Positions 46,324 through 55,395 of a stretch of DNA of 64,000 bases are shown here, piece by piece. The position numbers and the translations under genes are program-made. The stretch comes from Halorubrum salinarum (lineage in GTDB: Archaea > Halobacteriota > Halobacteria > Halobacteriales > Haloferacaceae), in assembly GCF_013267195.1 (NCBI RefSeq), contig NZ_CP053941.1:2728001-2792000 (forward strand). The letters are read 5' to 3'. Each line of letters opens with the position of its first letter. The stretch's first letter is position 1. Below the pieces are notes generated by a model. It was not told where the DNA came from. It saw only the letters and a program-made list of their open reading frames with translations, and did no database searches.

Positions 46324-47112
46324 TCACTCGCCGCCTCGGCCGGCCGCGATCGGCGGATCGTCGCGCCCGAGTCGCCCCGTCGCGGCCGCCCAGTCGCGGG
46401 CGAAGCTCGCCAGCAGTGCCGCCAGAGCGACCGCCGCGAACGCGGTCAGGAGGACCGTCTCGCCCCCGCGGCCGACGTTCGGGAGTAGCGCGAGCGCGAC
46501 GACGGCGAACTGCGCGGTGCCCACGAACGGCCGGACTCGGCTCGGCGGGAGCTCGTACACCGGCGCCCCGGCGCGTCGTCGCCGCCACAGCGACCCGGCG
46601 TAGGCGTACCAGACCCCGCCGGCGAGGAGGTACCACGGGGGGAGCGCGCCCAGCGCGACGGCGACCGCGGCGCCGACGAGGACGGCCAGCGCGTCGGTGG
46701 CCCCGTCGAGGCGCGCGCCGAGGACCGTCTCGCGGGTGCGGCGGGCGACGGCGCCGTCGACCGCGTCGAGGCCCACCGCGCCGACGAAGAGGGCCGCGGG
46801 GAGCCGCGGGTCCGGCGCCGGCGCGACCGCCGCGCCCGCGAGGACGACGGCGAGCCAGCCCCGGAACAGCGTGATCGCGTTCGCCGGGCCGAGCCGCGGG
46901 TCGGGGGCCTCTCCGTCGGGCGCGCGGTTCGCCGCGAGGTTGGCCCGCGCGTACGCGGCGAGGTACGCGCCGGGAACGACCGCGGCGAGGACCCAGGCCG
47001 TCCCGAGCGGGCGCCACAGCGCGGCCAGCCCGAGCGCGCCGAGCGCCACGGAGCCGGCGAACCGCCGTCGGAGCCGAGCGGGCGTGGCCGCGGAGGGATC
47101 GGGGGCCGGCAT
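46324..47112 (-). CDS. CDP-alcohol phosphatidyltransferase family membrane protein
   Basis: The 262-aa polytopic protein has the family motif in DAVDGAVARRTRETVLGARLDGATD: DxxDGxxAR, then G, D and D in their proper order. The spacer between AR and G is seven residues instead of eight. It links an alcohol to a CDP-activated lipid or polyol. The gene begins one base after the Lhr-type helicase stop, so it is translated from the same message. Its substrate is not known; the neighbouring pterin-like operon makes a specialised lipid or CDP-alcohol step conceivable. Confidence 0.85.
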   Translation of the reverse strand: MPAPDPSAATPARLRRRFAGSVALGALGLAALWRPLGTAWVLAAVVPGAYLAAYARANLAANRAPDGEAPDPRLGPANAITLFRGWLAVVLAGAAVAPAPDPRLPAALFVGAVGLDAVDGAVARRTRETVLGARLDGATDALAVLVGAAVAVALGALPPWYLLAGGVWYAYAGSLWRRRRAGAPVYELPPSRVRPFVGTAQFAVVALALLPNVGRGGETVLLTAFAAVALAALLASFARDWAAATGRLGRDDPPIAAGRGGE

Positions 47113-47113
47113 C

Positions 47114-50038
47114 TCAGTCCGGTCTCCCGTCCGCGGGCGGTCCGGCGTCGGGGTCGCCTTCGCCGTCCGCTTCCGCCTCGGCGCTCCGCGGGGTCTCCCC
47201 GATCTCCTCCATCACGCGGGCGTGGAACTCGCGGAGGACCGCGGACTCGTCGTCGGCGATGACGGTGTCGGAGTCGACCAGCGTCGCGAGCCCGAACGCG
47301 AGCGGGCTGGGCGAGTCGACGACGCGGTGTTCGACCGCGAGGTCGCCGGCGGCGATTCGGTCGACCGCCTCGCGGATGCCGTCGACGTCGAGCCGGTCCT
47401 CCAGCAGCTCTCGGTACGTCTCCTCTAACACGGCGAACTCCTCTAAGTCGGCCGCGAACGACAGCAGCATCTCGGCGGAGACCTGCTGTTCCGCGGCCGA
47501 CTTCTCGTACCCCTTGTACCGCTTCAGGATCAGGAGCGCGCGCCCGGCGTTGATCCGGAAGTAGCGCTGGAGCAGGTCCGTCCCCTGGACCGCCTCGCGC
47601 AGGTCCTCGCGGACCGTCTCCGGGTCGAGGTCGGCCAGTATCCCCGCCACGTCGACCTTCCGGTTCAGCGGGAGCGCCAGCGAGAAGCCGCGGTCGGCGA
47701 CCGCCACCGCGACGTTGGCGTCTGTCCGGTTCGCGACCGCGGCCGCGACGAGCCGCGAGAGCCCGTCGTTGAACCGGCGGCCGTAGGTCGAGTGGACGTA
47801 GAAGCGCCGCTTGTACTCGTTCCGGTCGAGCTCCTCCTCGACGACGAGGCGGTCGGGCGTCGAGACCGAGTCCGCGCCCGCGTACCGCACCTGCTCGTCG
47901 TACATGCGGGCGAGCGCGCGGACCGCGTTCCCGTCGAGGGGGAACTGCCGGAGCCACGCCCGGACCGCCGCCGGACCGGCGTTCGGGCCGTCCCCCGTCA
48001 GGCGGTCGAGGAGCTCCGCCTGGAAGTCGAGGACCTCGCGGGCGAGGTCCGCCGAGAGGGGCAGGCGCTCGGCGAACCACGACGGCACGGTCGGGCGCTC
48101 GCTCGTTCGGTCGACGTACACCTTCGAGCCGCGCCGGTAGCGGAACGCGAACCGCTCGCCGCCCAGCGCGAACACGTCGCCGGACTCCAGCGTGTCGAGG
48201 TACGATTCGTCGAGGGTGCCGACCCACTCGTCGTCGCGCGTGAACACGTCGCAGGTGAACGAGTCGGGGATCGTTCCGACGTTCGTCATGTAGATGACCC
48301 GCGCGAGCCGCCCGCGCTTCCCGACGAGCGTCTCGCCCACCGGATATTCGGGGTAGTGGTGCTCCCCGTCGGGCGGGTCGTTGGCGTCGCGCCACACCTT
48401 CGGGTAGACGTTCTTGTCCTTCAGCCCGTCGTAGTCGCCGGTGAGGTACCGGAACAGCCGCTCGTACGCGGCGTCGTCGAAGCCGCGGTACGGGTGCGCC
48501 CGGCGCAGTACCTCGCGGACCTCGCGGTCGGGGCGGATCCGGTTTATCGCCATCCCGTAGACGTGCTGTGCGGCCACGTCGTACGCGCCCTCGGGCGGGA
48601 ACACGCGGTCGACGAACCCCTCCTCGGCGCGCGCGAGCAGCGCGGCGCACTCGATCAGCTCGTCGCGGTCCAGCGCGAACACCCGGCCCTCGACGGTCTC
48701 GCCCGGGCTGTGGCCCGCGCGGCCGACGCGCTGGAGCAGCGCGGCGACGGACTTCGGCGACCCGACCTGGACGACGAGATCGAGGTGCGGCATGTCGATG
48801 CCCAACTCCAGGCTCGTCGAGGTCGTGACCACGTCCAGTTCGCCCGACTTCAGCCCCTCCTCGACGCGAGTGCGCTGGGCCTCGCCGAGGCTCCCGTGGT
48901 GGCAGCCGGAGTCCGATTCGTCGTAGTCGAAGCGACGACGGAGCTCTTGGAGGGTGCGCTCGGCGCCAGATCGGGAGTTCGTGAACACCAGCGTGTTCTC
49001 GTGGGACTCGATCAGCTCGCGAAGCGACTCGTAGAAGCGGTCGGTCACCGCCGACCGCGGCGTGTGGATCAGGTCGGCGGCCGGCGTCCGGAGTTCGAGG
49101 TCGAACTCGCGGGCGAACCGGGCGTCGACCACCTCACAGGGCCGCGTCTCGAACCCGTCGGGATCGCCGACCTCGCCGGCGACGCGCTCGCGCCCGACGA
49201 GGAACGAGGCGATCCCGTCGAGCGGTTCGACGGTCGCCGAACAGCCGATCCGCGTGATTTCGGCCTCGCTCCCTCTATCTCCGTTCCGCGTCAACTCGGT
49301 CAGCCGCTCTAAGGACACCGCGAGGTGCGTGCCGCGCTTGTTCGCGGCAAGCGAGTGGATCTCGTCGACGATCACGTACTCGACGGTGCGGAGCTTCTCC
49401 TTGAACTTCGGCGAGTTGAGCAGGATCGCGAGCGTCTCCGGCGTGGTGTTGAGGACGTGGGGCGTCTCGGAGAGCATCGCCTGCCGGTCCGCCTTCGAGG
49501 TGTCGCCGTGGCGGATCGCCTGCCTGACGCCCGGATCGTACGCCTCGTCGTCGCCCGTCCCGTCGTCCTCCTCGGCCGCGGCGACCGCCTCCCCGATTCC
49601 CTCCAAGGGAGTCTCCAGGTTGCGCTCGATGTCGTTCGCGAGCGACTTCAGCGGCGAGACGTACAGGCAGTAGACGGCGTTGTCGAGGTCGTCGGCGCGG
49701 TCCCGAGCGAAGAGGTCGTCGAGGACCGCGAGAAAGGAGGCCAGCGTCTTCCCGCTGCCCGTCGGCGCCGCGACGAGGCAATTCTCCCCGTCGTCAACGC
49801 GGGGGATCGCCTCGCGCTGCGGCGGCGTGAAGAACCCGCCGTTCTCGCCGACGTACGCGCCGAACCGCTCGACCCACCAGCGCCGGACCAGCGGTGAGAG
49901 CCGCGCGAGCACGTCGGCGTCGGCGATCGGGACCGCGTCCGGGTCGAAGTCGGGGTCCGCGATCGCACCGCGCTCGACCGCGTCGCGGAGGAGGGCGCGC
50001 GCGGCCGCCTCGTCGCCGCGGTCCGTGGTCTCGCTCAC
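47114..50038 (-). CDS. Lhr-type DEAD/DEAH-box helicase
   Basis: The 974-aa superfamily 2 helicase has motif I APTGSGKTLASFLAVLDDLF, the LYVSPLKSLANDIERNL segment, motif II VDEIHSLAANKRGTHLA, motif III GCSATV, and motif VI QRVGRAGHSPGE. A long C-terminal part with winged-helix and Lhr-core domains follows (residues about 420-974). It unwinds DNA or RNA:DNA hybrids, probably in repair. I start at the GTG at 50038; the open frame upstream only encodes the 39-bp repeats. CDP-alcohol transferase follows 1 bp later. Confidence 0.93.
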   Translation of the reverse strand: MSETTDRGDEAAARALLRDAVERGAIADPDFDPDAVPIADADVLARLSPLVRRWWVERFGAYVGENGGFFTPPQREAIPRVDDGENCLVAAPTGSGKTLASFLAVLDDLFARDRADDLDNAVYCLYVSPLKSLANDIERNLETPLEGIGEAVAAAEEDDGTGDDEAYDPGVRQAIRHGDTSKADRQAMLSETPHVLNTTPETLAILLNSPKFKEKLRTVEYVIVDEIHSLAANKRGTHLAVSLERLTELTRNGDRGSEAEITRIGCSATVEPLDGIASFLVGRERVAGEVGDPDGFETRPCEVVDARFAREFDLELRTPAADLIHTPRSAVTDRFYESLRELIESHENTLVFTNSRSGAERTLQELRRRFDYDESDSGCHHGSLGEAQRTRVEEGLKSGELDVVTTSTSLELGIDMPHLDLVVQVGSPKSVAALLQRVGRAGHSPGETVEGRVFALDRDELIECAALLARAEEGFVDRVFPPEGAYDVAAQHVYGMAINRIRPDREVREVLRRAHPYRGFDDAAYERLFRYLTGDYDGLKDKNVYPKVWRDANDPPDGEHHYPEYPVGETLVGKRGRLARVIYMTNVGTIPDSFTCDVFTRDDEWVGTLDESYLDTLESGDVFALGGERFAFRYRRGSKVYVDRTSERPTVPSWFAERLPLSADLAREVLDFQAELLDRLTGDGPNAGPAAVRAWLRQFPLDGNAVRALARMYDEQVRYAGADSVSTPDRLVVEEELDRNEYKRRFYVHSTYGRRFNDGLSRLVAAAVANRTDANVAVAVADRGFSLALPLNRKVDVAGILADLDPETVREDLREAVQGTDLLQRYFRINAGRALLILKRYKGYEKSAAEQQVSAEMLLSFAADLEEFAVLEETYRELLEDRLDVDGIREAVDRIAAGDLAVEHRVVDSPSPLAFGLATLVDSDTVIADDESAVLREFHARVMEEIGETPRSAEAEADGEGDPDAGPPADGRPD

Positions 50039-50073
50039 GGCGATTACGAGGGCTCGGAGGGGGAAATCGGTTG

Positions 50074-50190
50074 CGTCGGGCCCGTGAAAATTCCTGGAAT
50101 GAACCCTATCTCCGTCGCCGCCGCGGAAATTCGCGGACCCGAGCCTATCTCCGTCGGGCCCGCGGAAATTCGCGGAACCGACCCGTTTAT
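50074..50190. repeat. Three tandem 39-bp repeats
   Basis: Units start at 50074, 50113 and 50152 (cgtcg) and run about 39 bp each. Each has a GC-rich start, a gaaattc core (near 50095, 50127 and 50165) and a pyrimidine-rich tatctc or tttatc end. Copy 3 ends in gtttatcc, the TATA box of the kinase gene at 50218. Read in the minus direction, the repeats encode thirteen-residue units (ANFRGPDGD type), but they lie upstream of the helicase start. Confidence 0.75.
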
Positions 50191-50191
50191 C
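50185..50191 (+). promoter_or_regulatory. TATA box for the cytidylate-kinase-like gene
   Basis: The element gtttatc lies about 30 nt before the ATG at 50218 and is the end of repeat copy 3. The matching parts of copies 1 and 2 read cctatctc, a degenerate form. Confidence 0.5.
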
Positions 50192-50217
50192 CGCCCGCCT
50201 TCCGTGGCGCCACACGT

Positions 50218-50832
50218 ATGAGCGGCACCTCGCCGGAGCCCGACCGACGGATCGACCGGAACCTGTTCGTCACCGTCTCCGGCCCGCCGGGCTGCGGGGC
50301 CACGACCCTCGTCGAGGGCATCGCCGAGTCGCTCGACTGCGGCTACGTCTCCGGCGGCGAGCTGTTCCGCGAGATCGCCGCCGAACGGGAGATGAGCCTC
50401 TCCCAGCTCATCGCCGAGACCGGCGAGTCCGAGGAGATCGACCGTGCGCTCGACCGCCGGCTCCGCCGGATCGCCGAGAAGTGGGGGACCGCGAACAAGG
50501 CGTTCGTGCTGGAGTCGCGGCTCGCGGGCTGGATCGCCGGCAACCGGGCCGACATCCGGATCTGGCTCGACGCGCCCGACGAGGTCCGCGCGGACCGCAC
50601 GGCCGACCGCGAGGAGATGACCTCCGAGATGCAGGTTCGCGAGGTCATCGAGGAGCAGCGCTACAAGTCCTACTACGACATCGACCTGAACGACCGCTCC
50701 ATCTACGACCTAGTGATCAACACGGGGCGGTGGGACGCCGAGGCCACGCTGGACGTAGCGCTCACCGGGATCGAACGCTACGACGTCGACGCCGACGAGG
50801 GCGCGTTCGACACGCCCGACTTCGAGATCTGA
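50218..50832 (+). CDS. Cytidylate-kinase-like protein lacking the Walker A lysine
   Basis: The 204-aa protein follows archaeal CMP kinase: FVTVSGPPGCGATTLVEGI at the P-loop, YVSGGELFREIAAE, VLESRLAGWIAG, RIWLDAPDEVRADR, and YYDIDLNDRSIYDLVINT. The Walker A lysine is replaced by Ala (A28, GPPGCGATT), which normally abolishes ATP binding or catalysis. It may be an inactive or repurposed paralogue of Cmk. A real cmk elsewhere is expected. Promoter arises from the 39-bp repeat. Confidence 0.85.
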   Translation: MSGTSPEPDRRIDRNLFVTVSGPPGCGATTLVEGIAESLDCGYVSGGELFREIAAEREMSLSQLIAETGESEEIDRALDRRLRRIAEKWGTANKAFVLESRLAGWIAGNRADIRIWLDAPDEVRADRTADREEMTSEMQVREVIEEQRYKSYYDIDLNDRSIYDLVINTGRWDAEATLDVALTGIERYDVDADEGAFDTPDFEI

Positions 50833-50860
50833 TCGGCCGTCCGCGGCGTCGTCGTCCGGG

Positions 50861-51325
50861 CTACAAGCCTTCGACGCGGCGGAGCGCGCGCCGGACCTCG
50901 CCGGGCGTCGCGTACGGCCCGCCGCTCACCCGGTGGTCCGGGAGGAACACGGGGACGGGGTTGTCGTTCAGCGCGCCCCGCACGGTCGCCACGTCGTCGG
51001 CGTCGTCGGGGTCGAACCCGGCGAGCCGGGCGAGGCGGCTCACCGACACCTCCTCGCCGTACGGGACGTTGCGCAGCGCCTCCAGCGCCTCGCGCTGGTC
51101 GGTCGGGACTGTGAGGCCGAGCGCCACCTCGGTGAACTCGTCGCGCTCGCCGCCGAGGTACGCGCCGATCCGGTCGAGGAGGTCGTGGTCGCCGTCGGCG
51201 TCTCCCGGCGGTTCGGCGGGGAACGACACCGAGATGACGCGACCGCCGGCGAACCCGACCTGAACGGTCCGGCCGATCCGGTCGAACTCCCGGGCGAAGA
51301 CGCCCGAGGTGCCCGCCATACTCAT
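50861..51325 (-). CDS. Alkyltransferase-like protein (MGMT fold without acceptor Cys)
   Basis: The 154-aa protein has the MGMT DNA-binding domain: PYGEEVSVSRLARLAGF, a helix and NPVPVFLPDHRVSGG. In active O6-alkylguanine transferases this reads PCHRV; here the acceptor Cys is D130. The Arg-finger position is also changed. It is therefore an alkyltransferase-like (ATL) protein that would bind but not repair alkylated DNA, perhaps signalling to excision repair. The ATG at 51325 fits the TATA (ttttaag, minus strand) about 28 nt upstream; others lie at 51319 and 51334. Confidence 0.85.
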   Translation of the reverse strand: MSMAGTSGVFAREFDRIGRTVQVGFAGGRVISVSFPAEPPGDADGDHDLLDRIGAYLGGERDEFTEVALGLTVPTDQREALEALRNVPYGEEVSVSRLARLAGFDPDDADDVATVRGALNDNPVPVFLPDHRVSGGPYATPGEVRRALRRVEGL

Positions 51326-51456
51326 ACCCTTCATTGGTCGGGTCGATCACTTAAAACATCCCCCGTCTGACCGAGTCGTACCCTCGCCCGGAGGCTGAGC
51401 GAGTCGGCCCGGCCCCCGCAAGCCTTATGAACAGATACGTACATTAGTGTATAGTA

Positions 51457-52287
51457 ATGGACGATCCAGACGAGCTGGCGCCGGCGGTCAGGTCGATCCT
51501 GTCCGCCGCACGGGAGCGCGCTGACGCGGCGGCGAGGGCGGGCGACACCGCCTCGGTCACGCCCCGCGACCTCGCGGCCGCGTTCGAGCGGGCCGAGGCC
51601 GACGGACGCGTCCCGGTGATCGCCGAGGTGAAGCCGACGAGCCCGACGACCGAGGGCAGCCGCGAGGACGACCCCGTCGCGCTCGCCGAGGGGATGGTCG
51701 CCGGCGGGGCGGCCGCGCTGAGCGTGCTCACCGAGCCGGAGCACTTCGGCGGGAGCGTCGACACGCTCCGGCGGGTCCGCGAGGCCGTCGACGTGCCGGT
51801 GCTGCGCAAGGACTTCGTCGTCGAGGAGGCGCAGTTGGACGCCGTCGAGAGCGACGTGGTCCTCCTGATCGCCCGCTTCGTCGGGGACGATCTGCCGGAC
51901 CTGCTCGCCGCCGCCCGCGACCGCGGCTTTCAGGTGCTCGTGGAAGTCCACGACCGCGACGAGCTGGAGCGCGCGCTCGACGCGGGCGCGACGACGGTCG
52001 GCGTCAACAACCGCGACCTCGCGGAGCTGGTCGTCGACCTCGGAACCTTCGAGTCCGTGGCGCCCCACGTCCCGGACGACGTGACGCTGATCGCCGAAAG
52101 CGGGATCGGCTCGCCCGCGGATGTCCGCCGGATGCGGGCGGCGGGCGCCGACGCCCTGCTCGTCGGCAGCGCGATCATGGACGGCGACGTGGAAGCGAAC
52201 ACGCGCGAACTGACGCGGGCGGAGGCGGACGACGACGCGGACCCGACACCCCACGACGCGACCGACACCACGGAGACACCCACATGA
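51457..52287 (+). CDS. trpC: Indole-3-glycerol phosphate synthase
   Basis: The 276-aa TIM-barrel enzyme closes the indole ring in tryptophan synthesis. [34 protein letters not shown] and [12 protein letters not shown] carry the catalytic Lys, Glu and phosphate loops. A TATA-like ccttatg is about 30 nt before the ATG. The acidic C-terminus overlaps trpB by 4 bp. Confidence 0.96.
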   Translation: MDDPDELAPAVRSILSAARERADAAARAGDTASVTPRDLAAAFERAEADGRVPVIAEVKPTSPTTEGSREDDPVALAEGMVAGGAAALSVLTEPEHFGGSVDTLRRVREAVDVPVLRKDFVVEEAQLDAVESDVVLLIARFVGDDLPDLLAAARDRGFQVLVEVHDRDELERALDAGATTVGVNNRDLAELVVDLGTFESVAPHVPDDVTLIAESGIGSPADVRRMRAAGADALLVGSAIMDGDVEANTRELTRAEADDDADPTPHDATDTTETPT

Positions 52288-53588
52288 GCGAAACCGAATC
52301 ATCGACGAGCGAGGTTGGAGAGCTTTCGCGACGCCCCGGCCGCGAGCGCGGCCGCGAGGACGGGAAGTTCGGCCGCTACGGCGGCCAGTACGTTCCCGAG
52401 GCGCTGATGCCGGCGATAGAGGAGCTGGCCGACGCCTACGAGCGCTACGTGCTGAACAACGAGGACGGGTTCATGGACGAGTTCCGCGAGCGCCTCGCGG
52501 ACTTCGGCGGGCGCCCGACGCCGCTCCAGCGGGCCGACCGGCTCTCGGAGCGCTACGACACGGAGGTGTACCTCAAGCGCGAGGACCTGCTCCACGGCGG
52601 CGCCCACAAGCTGAACAACGCGCTCGGGCAGGTGCTGCTCGCGAAGTACATGGGCAAGGAGCGCATCATCGCGGAGACCGGCGCCGGCCAGCACGGCACC
52701 GCGACCGCGATGGCGGCGGCGCACCTCGACATGCCCTGTACGATCTACATGGGCGAGCGCGACATCAACCGCCAGCGCCCCAACGTGTTCCGGATGAAGC
52801 TCAACGGGTCGGAGGTCAAGCCCGTCACCACCGGGCGCGGCACGCTGAAGGAGGCCATCTCCGAGACGATGCGCGACTGGGCGGCCACCGTCGAGGACAC
52901 CCACTACGTGATCGGGTCCATCGTCGGCCCCCACCCCTTCCCGGTGATGGTCCGCGACTTCCAGGCGGTCATCTCCGAGGAGGCCCGCGAGCAGACCGTC
53001 GAAAAGACCGGTGGACTCCCGACCGACGTGGTCGCCTGCGCGGGCGGCGGCTCGAACACGATGGGGGCGTTCGCCGACTTCGTCGACGACGAGTCGGTCG
53101 CGCTCCACGCGGTCGAGGCCGGGGGGTCCACGCTCGAAGTCGACGAGGAGGCGGGCGTCGCGCCCAACTCGGCGTCGCTGTTCGCCGGCGAGGAGGGCGT
53201 CCTCCACGGCGCGCGGACGAAGCTGCTCCAGGACTCCGACGGGCAGATCATGGAGAGCCACTCGGTGTCCTCCGGGCTCGACTACGCCGGCGTCGGCCCG
53301 GAGCTCGCGTACCTCGTCGACGAGGGGCGCGTGGACCCGGTCGCCGTCGACGACGACGCCGCGCTGGAGGGGTTCCACCGGCTCTCGAACACGGAGGGGA
53401 TCATCCCCGCCTTGGAGACCGCCCACGCGTTCGGCTACCTGGAGGAGCACCACGAGGACCTCGGCGAGCGGGTCGTCGTCAACGTCTCCGGGCGCGGCGA
53501 CAAGGACCTCGACGCCGCCATCGAGGAGACCGACCAGCGCGACGTGCCGAACGCGCCGGACATGTCGATGTTCACGGGGGGGATGTAG
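52284..53588 (+). CDS. trpB: Tryptophan synthase beta chain
   Basis: The 434-aa PLP enzyme joins indole and serine. The PLP Lys is in [26 protein letters not shown] follows, and [13 protein letters not shown] is the phosphate loop. It is the typical TrpB1, with the alpha-binding regions. It has a 30-residue charged N-terminus. Stop and trpA start are adjacent. Confidence 0.97.
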   Translation: MSETESSTSEVGELSRRPGRERGREDGKFGRYGGQYVPEALMPAIEELADAYERYVLNNEDGFMDEFRERLADFGGRPTPLQRADRLSERYDTEVYLKREDLLHGGAHKLNNALGQVLLAKYMGKERIIAETGAGQHGTATAMAAAHLDMPCTIYMGERDINRQRPNVFRMKLNGSEVKPVTTGRGTLKEAISETMRDWAATVEDTHYVIGSIVGPHPFPVMVRDFQAVISEEAREQTVEKTGGLPTDVVACAGGGSNTMGAFADFVDDESVALHAVEAGGSTLEVDEEAGVAPNSASLFAGEEGVLHGARTKLLQDSDGQIMESHSVSSGLDYAGVGPELAYLVDEGRVDPVAVDDDAALEGFHRLSNTEGIIPALETAHAFGYLEEHHEDLGERVVVNVSGRGDKDLDAAIEETDQRDVPNAPDMSMFTGGM

Positions 53589-54434
53589 ATGGGCAACTCC
53601 GAGGCCATCGCCGCCGCGTTCGCGGACGGCCCCGCCTACGTCCCGTACCTCGTCGTCGGCGACCCCGACTACGAGTCCTCGAAGGCGTACGTCGAGGCGC
53701 TCGACCGCGGGGGCGCCGACGTGATCGAGCTCGGCCTCCCGTTCTCCGAGCCGATCGCCGAGGGGTCGACGATCCAGGAGGCGCTCGTCCGCGCGCTCGA
53801 CGCGGGGATGACGCCCGAGCGCTTCTTCGCGTTCGCGGAGGAGCTCGACGTCGACGCCGCCCTGGTGTGTATGACGTACTACAACCTCATCTACCAGTAC
53901 GGCGACGAGACCGGCCCCCGGCCGTTCGTCGAGCGGGCGGCGGCCGCGGGGATCGAGGGGCTCGTCGTCCCGGACCTCCCGGCCGAGGAGGCGGACCCGC
54001 TGCGCGAGGCGTGCGACGAGTTCGGGCTCGACCTCGTCTTCATCGTCGCGCCGACGACGCGCGGCGACCGGCTCGACCGCATGATGGAGAACGTCTCCGG
54101 GTACGTCTACGTCCAGGCGCGGCTGGGGACGACCGGCGCCCGCGACGACGTCTCCGACCAGACGACCGAGAGCCTCGACCGGCTCCGCGAGTACGACGTG
54201 CCGAAGGCGGTCGGGTTCGGCATCTCGACGGGCGAGCACGCGGAGCGCATCGTCGCGGGCGGCGCCGACGGGATCATCGTCGGCTCGGCGCTCGTCGACG
54301 TGGTCGCCGAGGGCGTCGCCGAGGACCTGTCGACCGACGAGGTCGCCGACCGGCTGGAGGCGCTCTCCCGCGAACTGACGGAGGGCGCCGAGCGCGGCTA
54401 CCGCTCGTGGACGACGCCGGCCGAGTCCGCCTGA
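53589..54434 (+). CDS. trpA: Tryptophan synthase alpha chain
   Basis: The 281-aa TIM-barrel subunit cleaves indoleglycerol phosphate and passes indole to Trp[22 protein letters not shown] contains the catalytic Glu, and [27 protein letters not shown] and [12 protein letters not shown] complete the site. It follows trpB with no spacer. Confidence 0.96.
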   Translation: MGNSEAIAAAFADGPAYVPYLVVGDPDYESSKAYVEALDRGGADVIELGLPFSEPIAEGSTIQEALVRALDAGMTPERFFAFAEELDVDAALVCMTYYNLIYQYGDETGPRPFVERAAAAGIEGLVVPDLPAEEADPLREACDEFGLDLVFIVAPTTRGDRLDRMMENVSGYVYVQARLGTTGARDDVSDQTTESLDRLREYDVPKAVGFGISTGEHAERIVAGGADGIIVGSALVDVVAEGVAEDLSTDEVADRLEALSRELTEGAERGYRSWTTPAESA

Positions 54435-54513
54435 CCAGAAACGGACTAATACCTCCCCGAACGAAACCGACTTACCTCCGATTGCCACACCCTCACACAA
54501 CACTCGCCTCACA

Positions 54514-55305
54514 ATGACAGCAGGACTCTCGGCACGACTCGACCGCATCTCCACGAACGACCGATACCTCATCGTCCCGATGGACCACGGGATCACGATG
54601 GGCGCCGTCCAGGGCCTCGTCGACATCGAGTCGACGATCGACGGCGTCACGAGCGGCGGCGCGGACGCCGTGCTCACGCAGCGCGGCATCGCGCCCCGCG
54701 TCCACGAGAACAAGAACGACGCCGGCTACATCGTCCACCTCAACGGGTCGACGACGATCGGGCCGGACGAGAGCGACAAGCGCGTCACCGGTACCGCGGA
54801 GGACGCGGTCCGCGCGGGCGCCGACGCCGTCTCCTTCCACATCAACGTCGGCTCCGACCACGAGCCGGACCAGATCGAGGAGCTCGCGGAGCTGACCGCC
54901 GACGCCGAGCGGCTCGGGCTCCCCGTCCTCGCGATGGCGTACGCGCGCGGCCCCGGCGTCGACGAGAGCGATCCGGAGGCGCTCGGCCACGCCGTCCGGC
55001 TCGCCGAGGAACTCGGCGCCGACGTGGTGAAGACCGGCTACTCCGGCGACGGCGATTCCTTCGAGCGCGTCACGGAGTCGACCCGCTTGCCGGTGGTCAT
55101 CGCCGGCGGCTCGAAGGGTACCGACCGCGAGACGGTCGAGATGGTCCGCGGCGCGATGGACGGCGAGGCAGCGGGCGTCTCGATGGGGCGGTCGATCTTC
55201 CAGCACGACGACCCCGAGGGGATCGCCCGCGCGGTCTCCGCGGTGGTCCACGACGACGCCGCCGTCGAGGAGGCGCTGCGGGCGGGCGGGTTCGTCGAGG
55301 CCTGA
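54514..55305 (+). CDS. aroA': 2-amino-3,7-dideoxy-D-threo-hept-6-ulosonate synthase
   Basis: The 263-aa class I aldolase-fold enzyme opens the archaeal route to dehydroquinate, replacing DAHP synthase. LIVPMDHGITMGAVQGL, the Schiff-base Lys region GADVVKTGYSGDGDSF and VVIAGGSKG match the family. It lies 79 bp after trpA and just before aroB', so aromatic amino acid synthesis genes are grouped. Confidence 0.93.
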   Translation: MTAGLSARLDRISTNDRYLIVPMDHGITMGAVQGLVDIESTIDGVTSGGADAVLTQRGIAPRVHENKNDAGYIVHLNGSTTIGPDESDKRVTGTAEDAVRAGADAVSFHINVGSDHEPDQIEELAELTADAERLGLPVLAMAYARGPGVDESDPEALGHAVRLAEELGADVVKTGYSGDGDSFERVTESTRLPVVIAGGSKGTDRETVEMVRGAMDGEAAGVSMGRSIFQHDDPEGIARAVSAVVHDDAAVEEALRAGGFVEA

Positions 55306-55395
55306 GGTCCGCCCCCGCGATCGCGGGGCCGCGGTCGGGCGCACGCGACTGTTCCTTTCGCAGTTTTCAAGCCGGCGCGCCGTGAGGTGTCGGTA

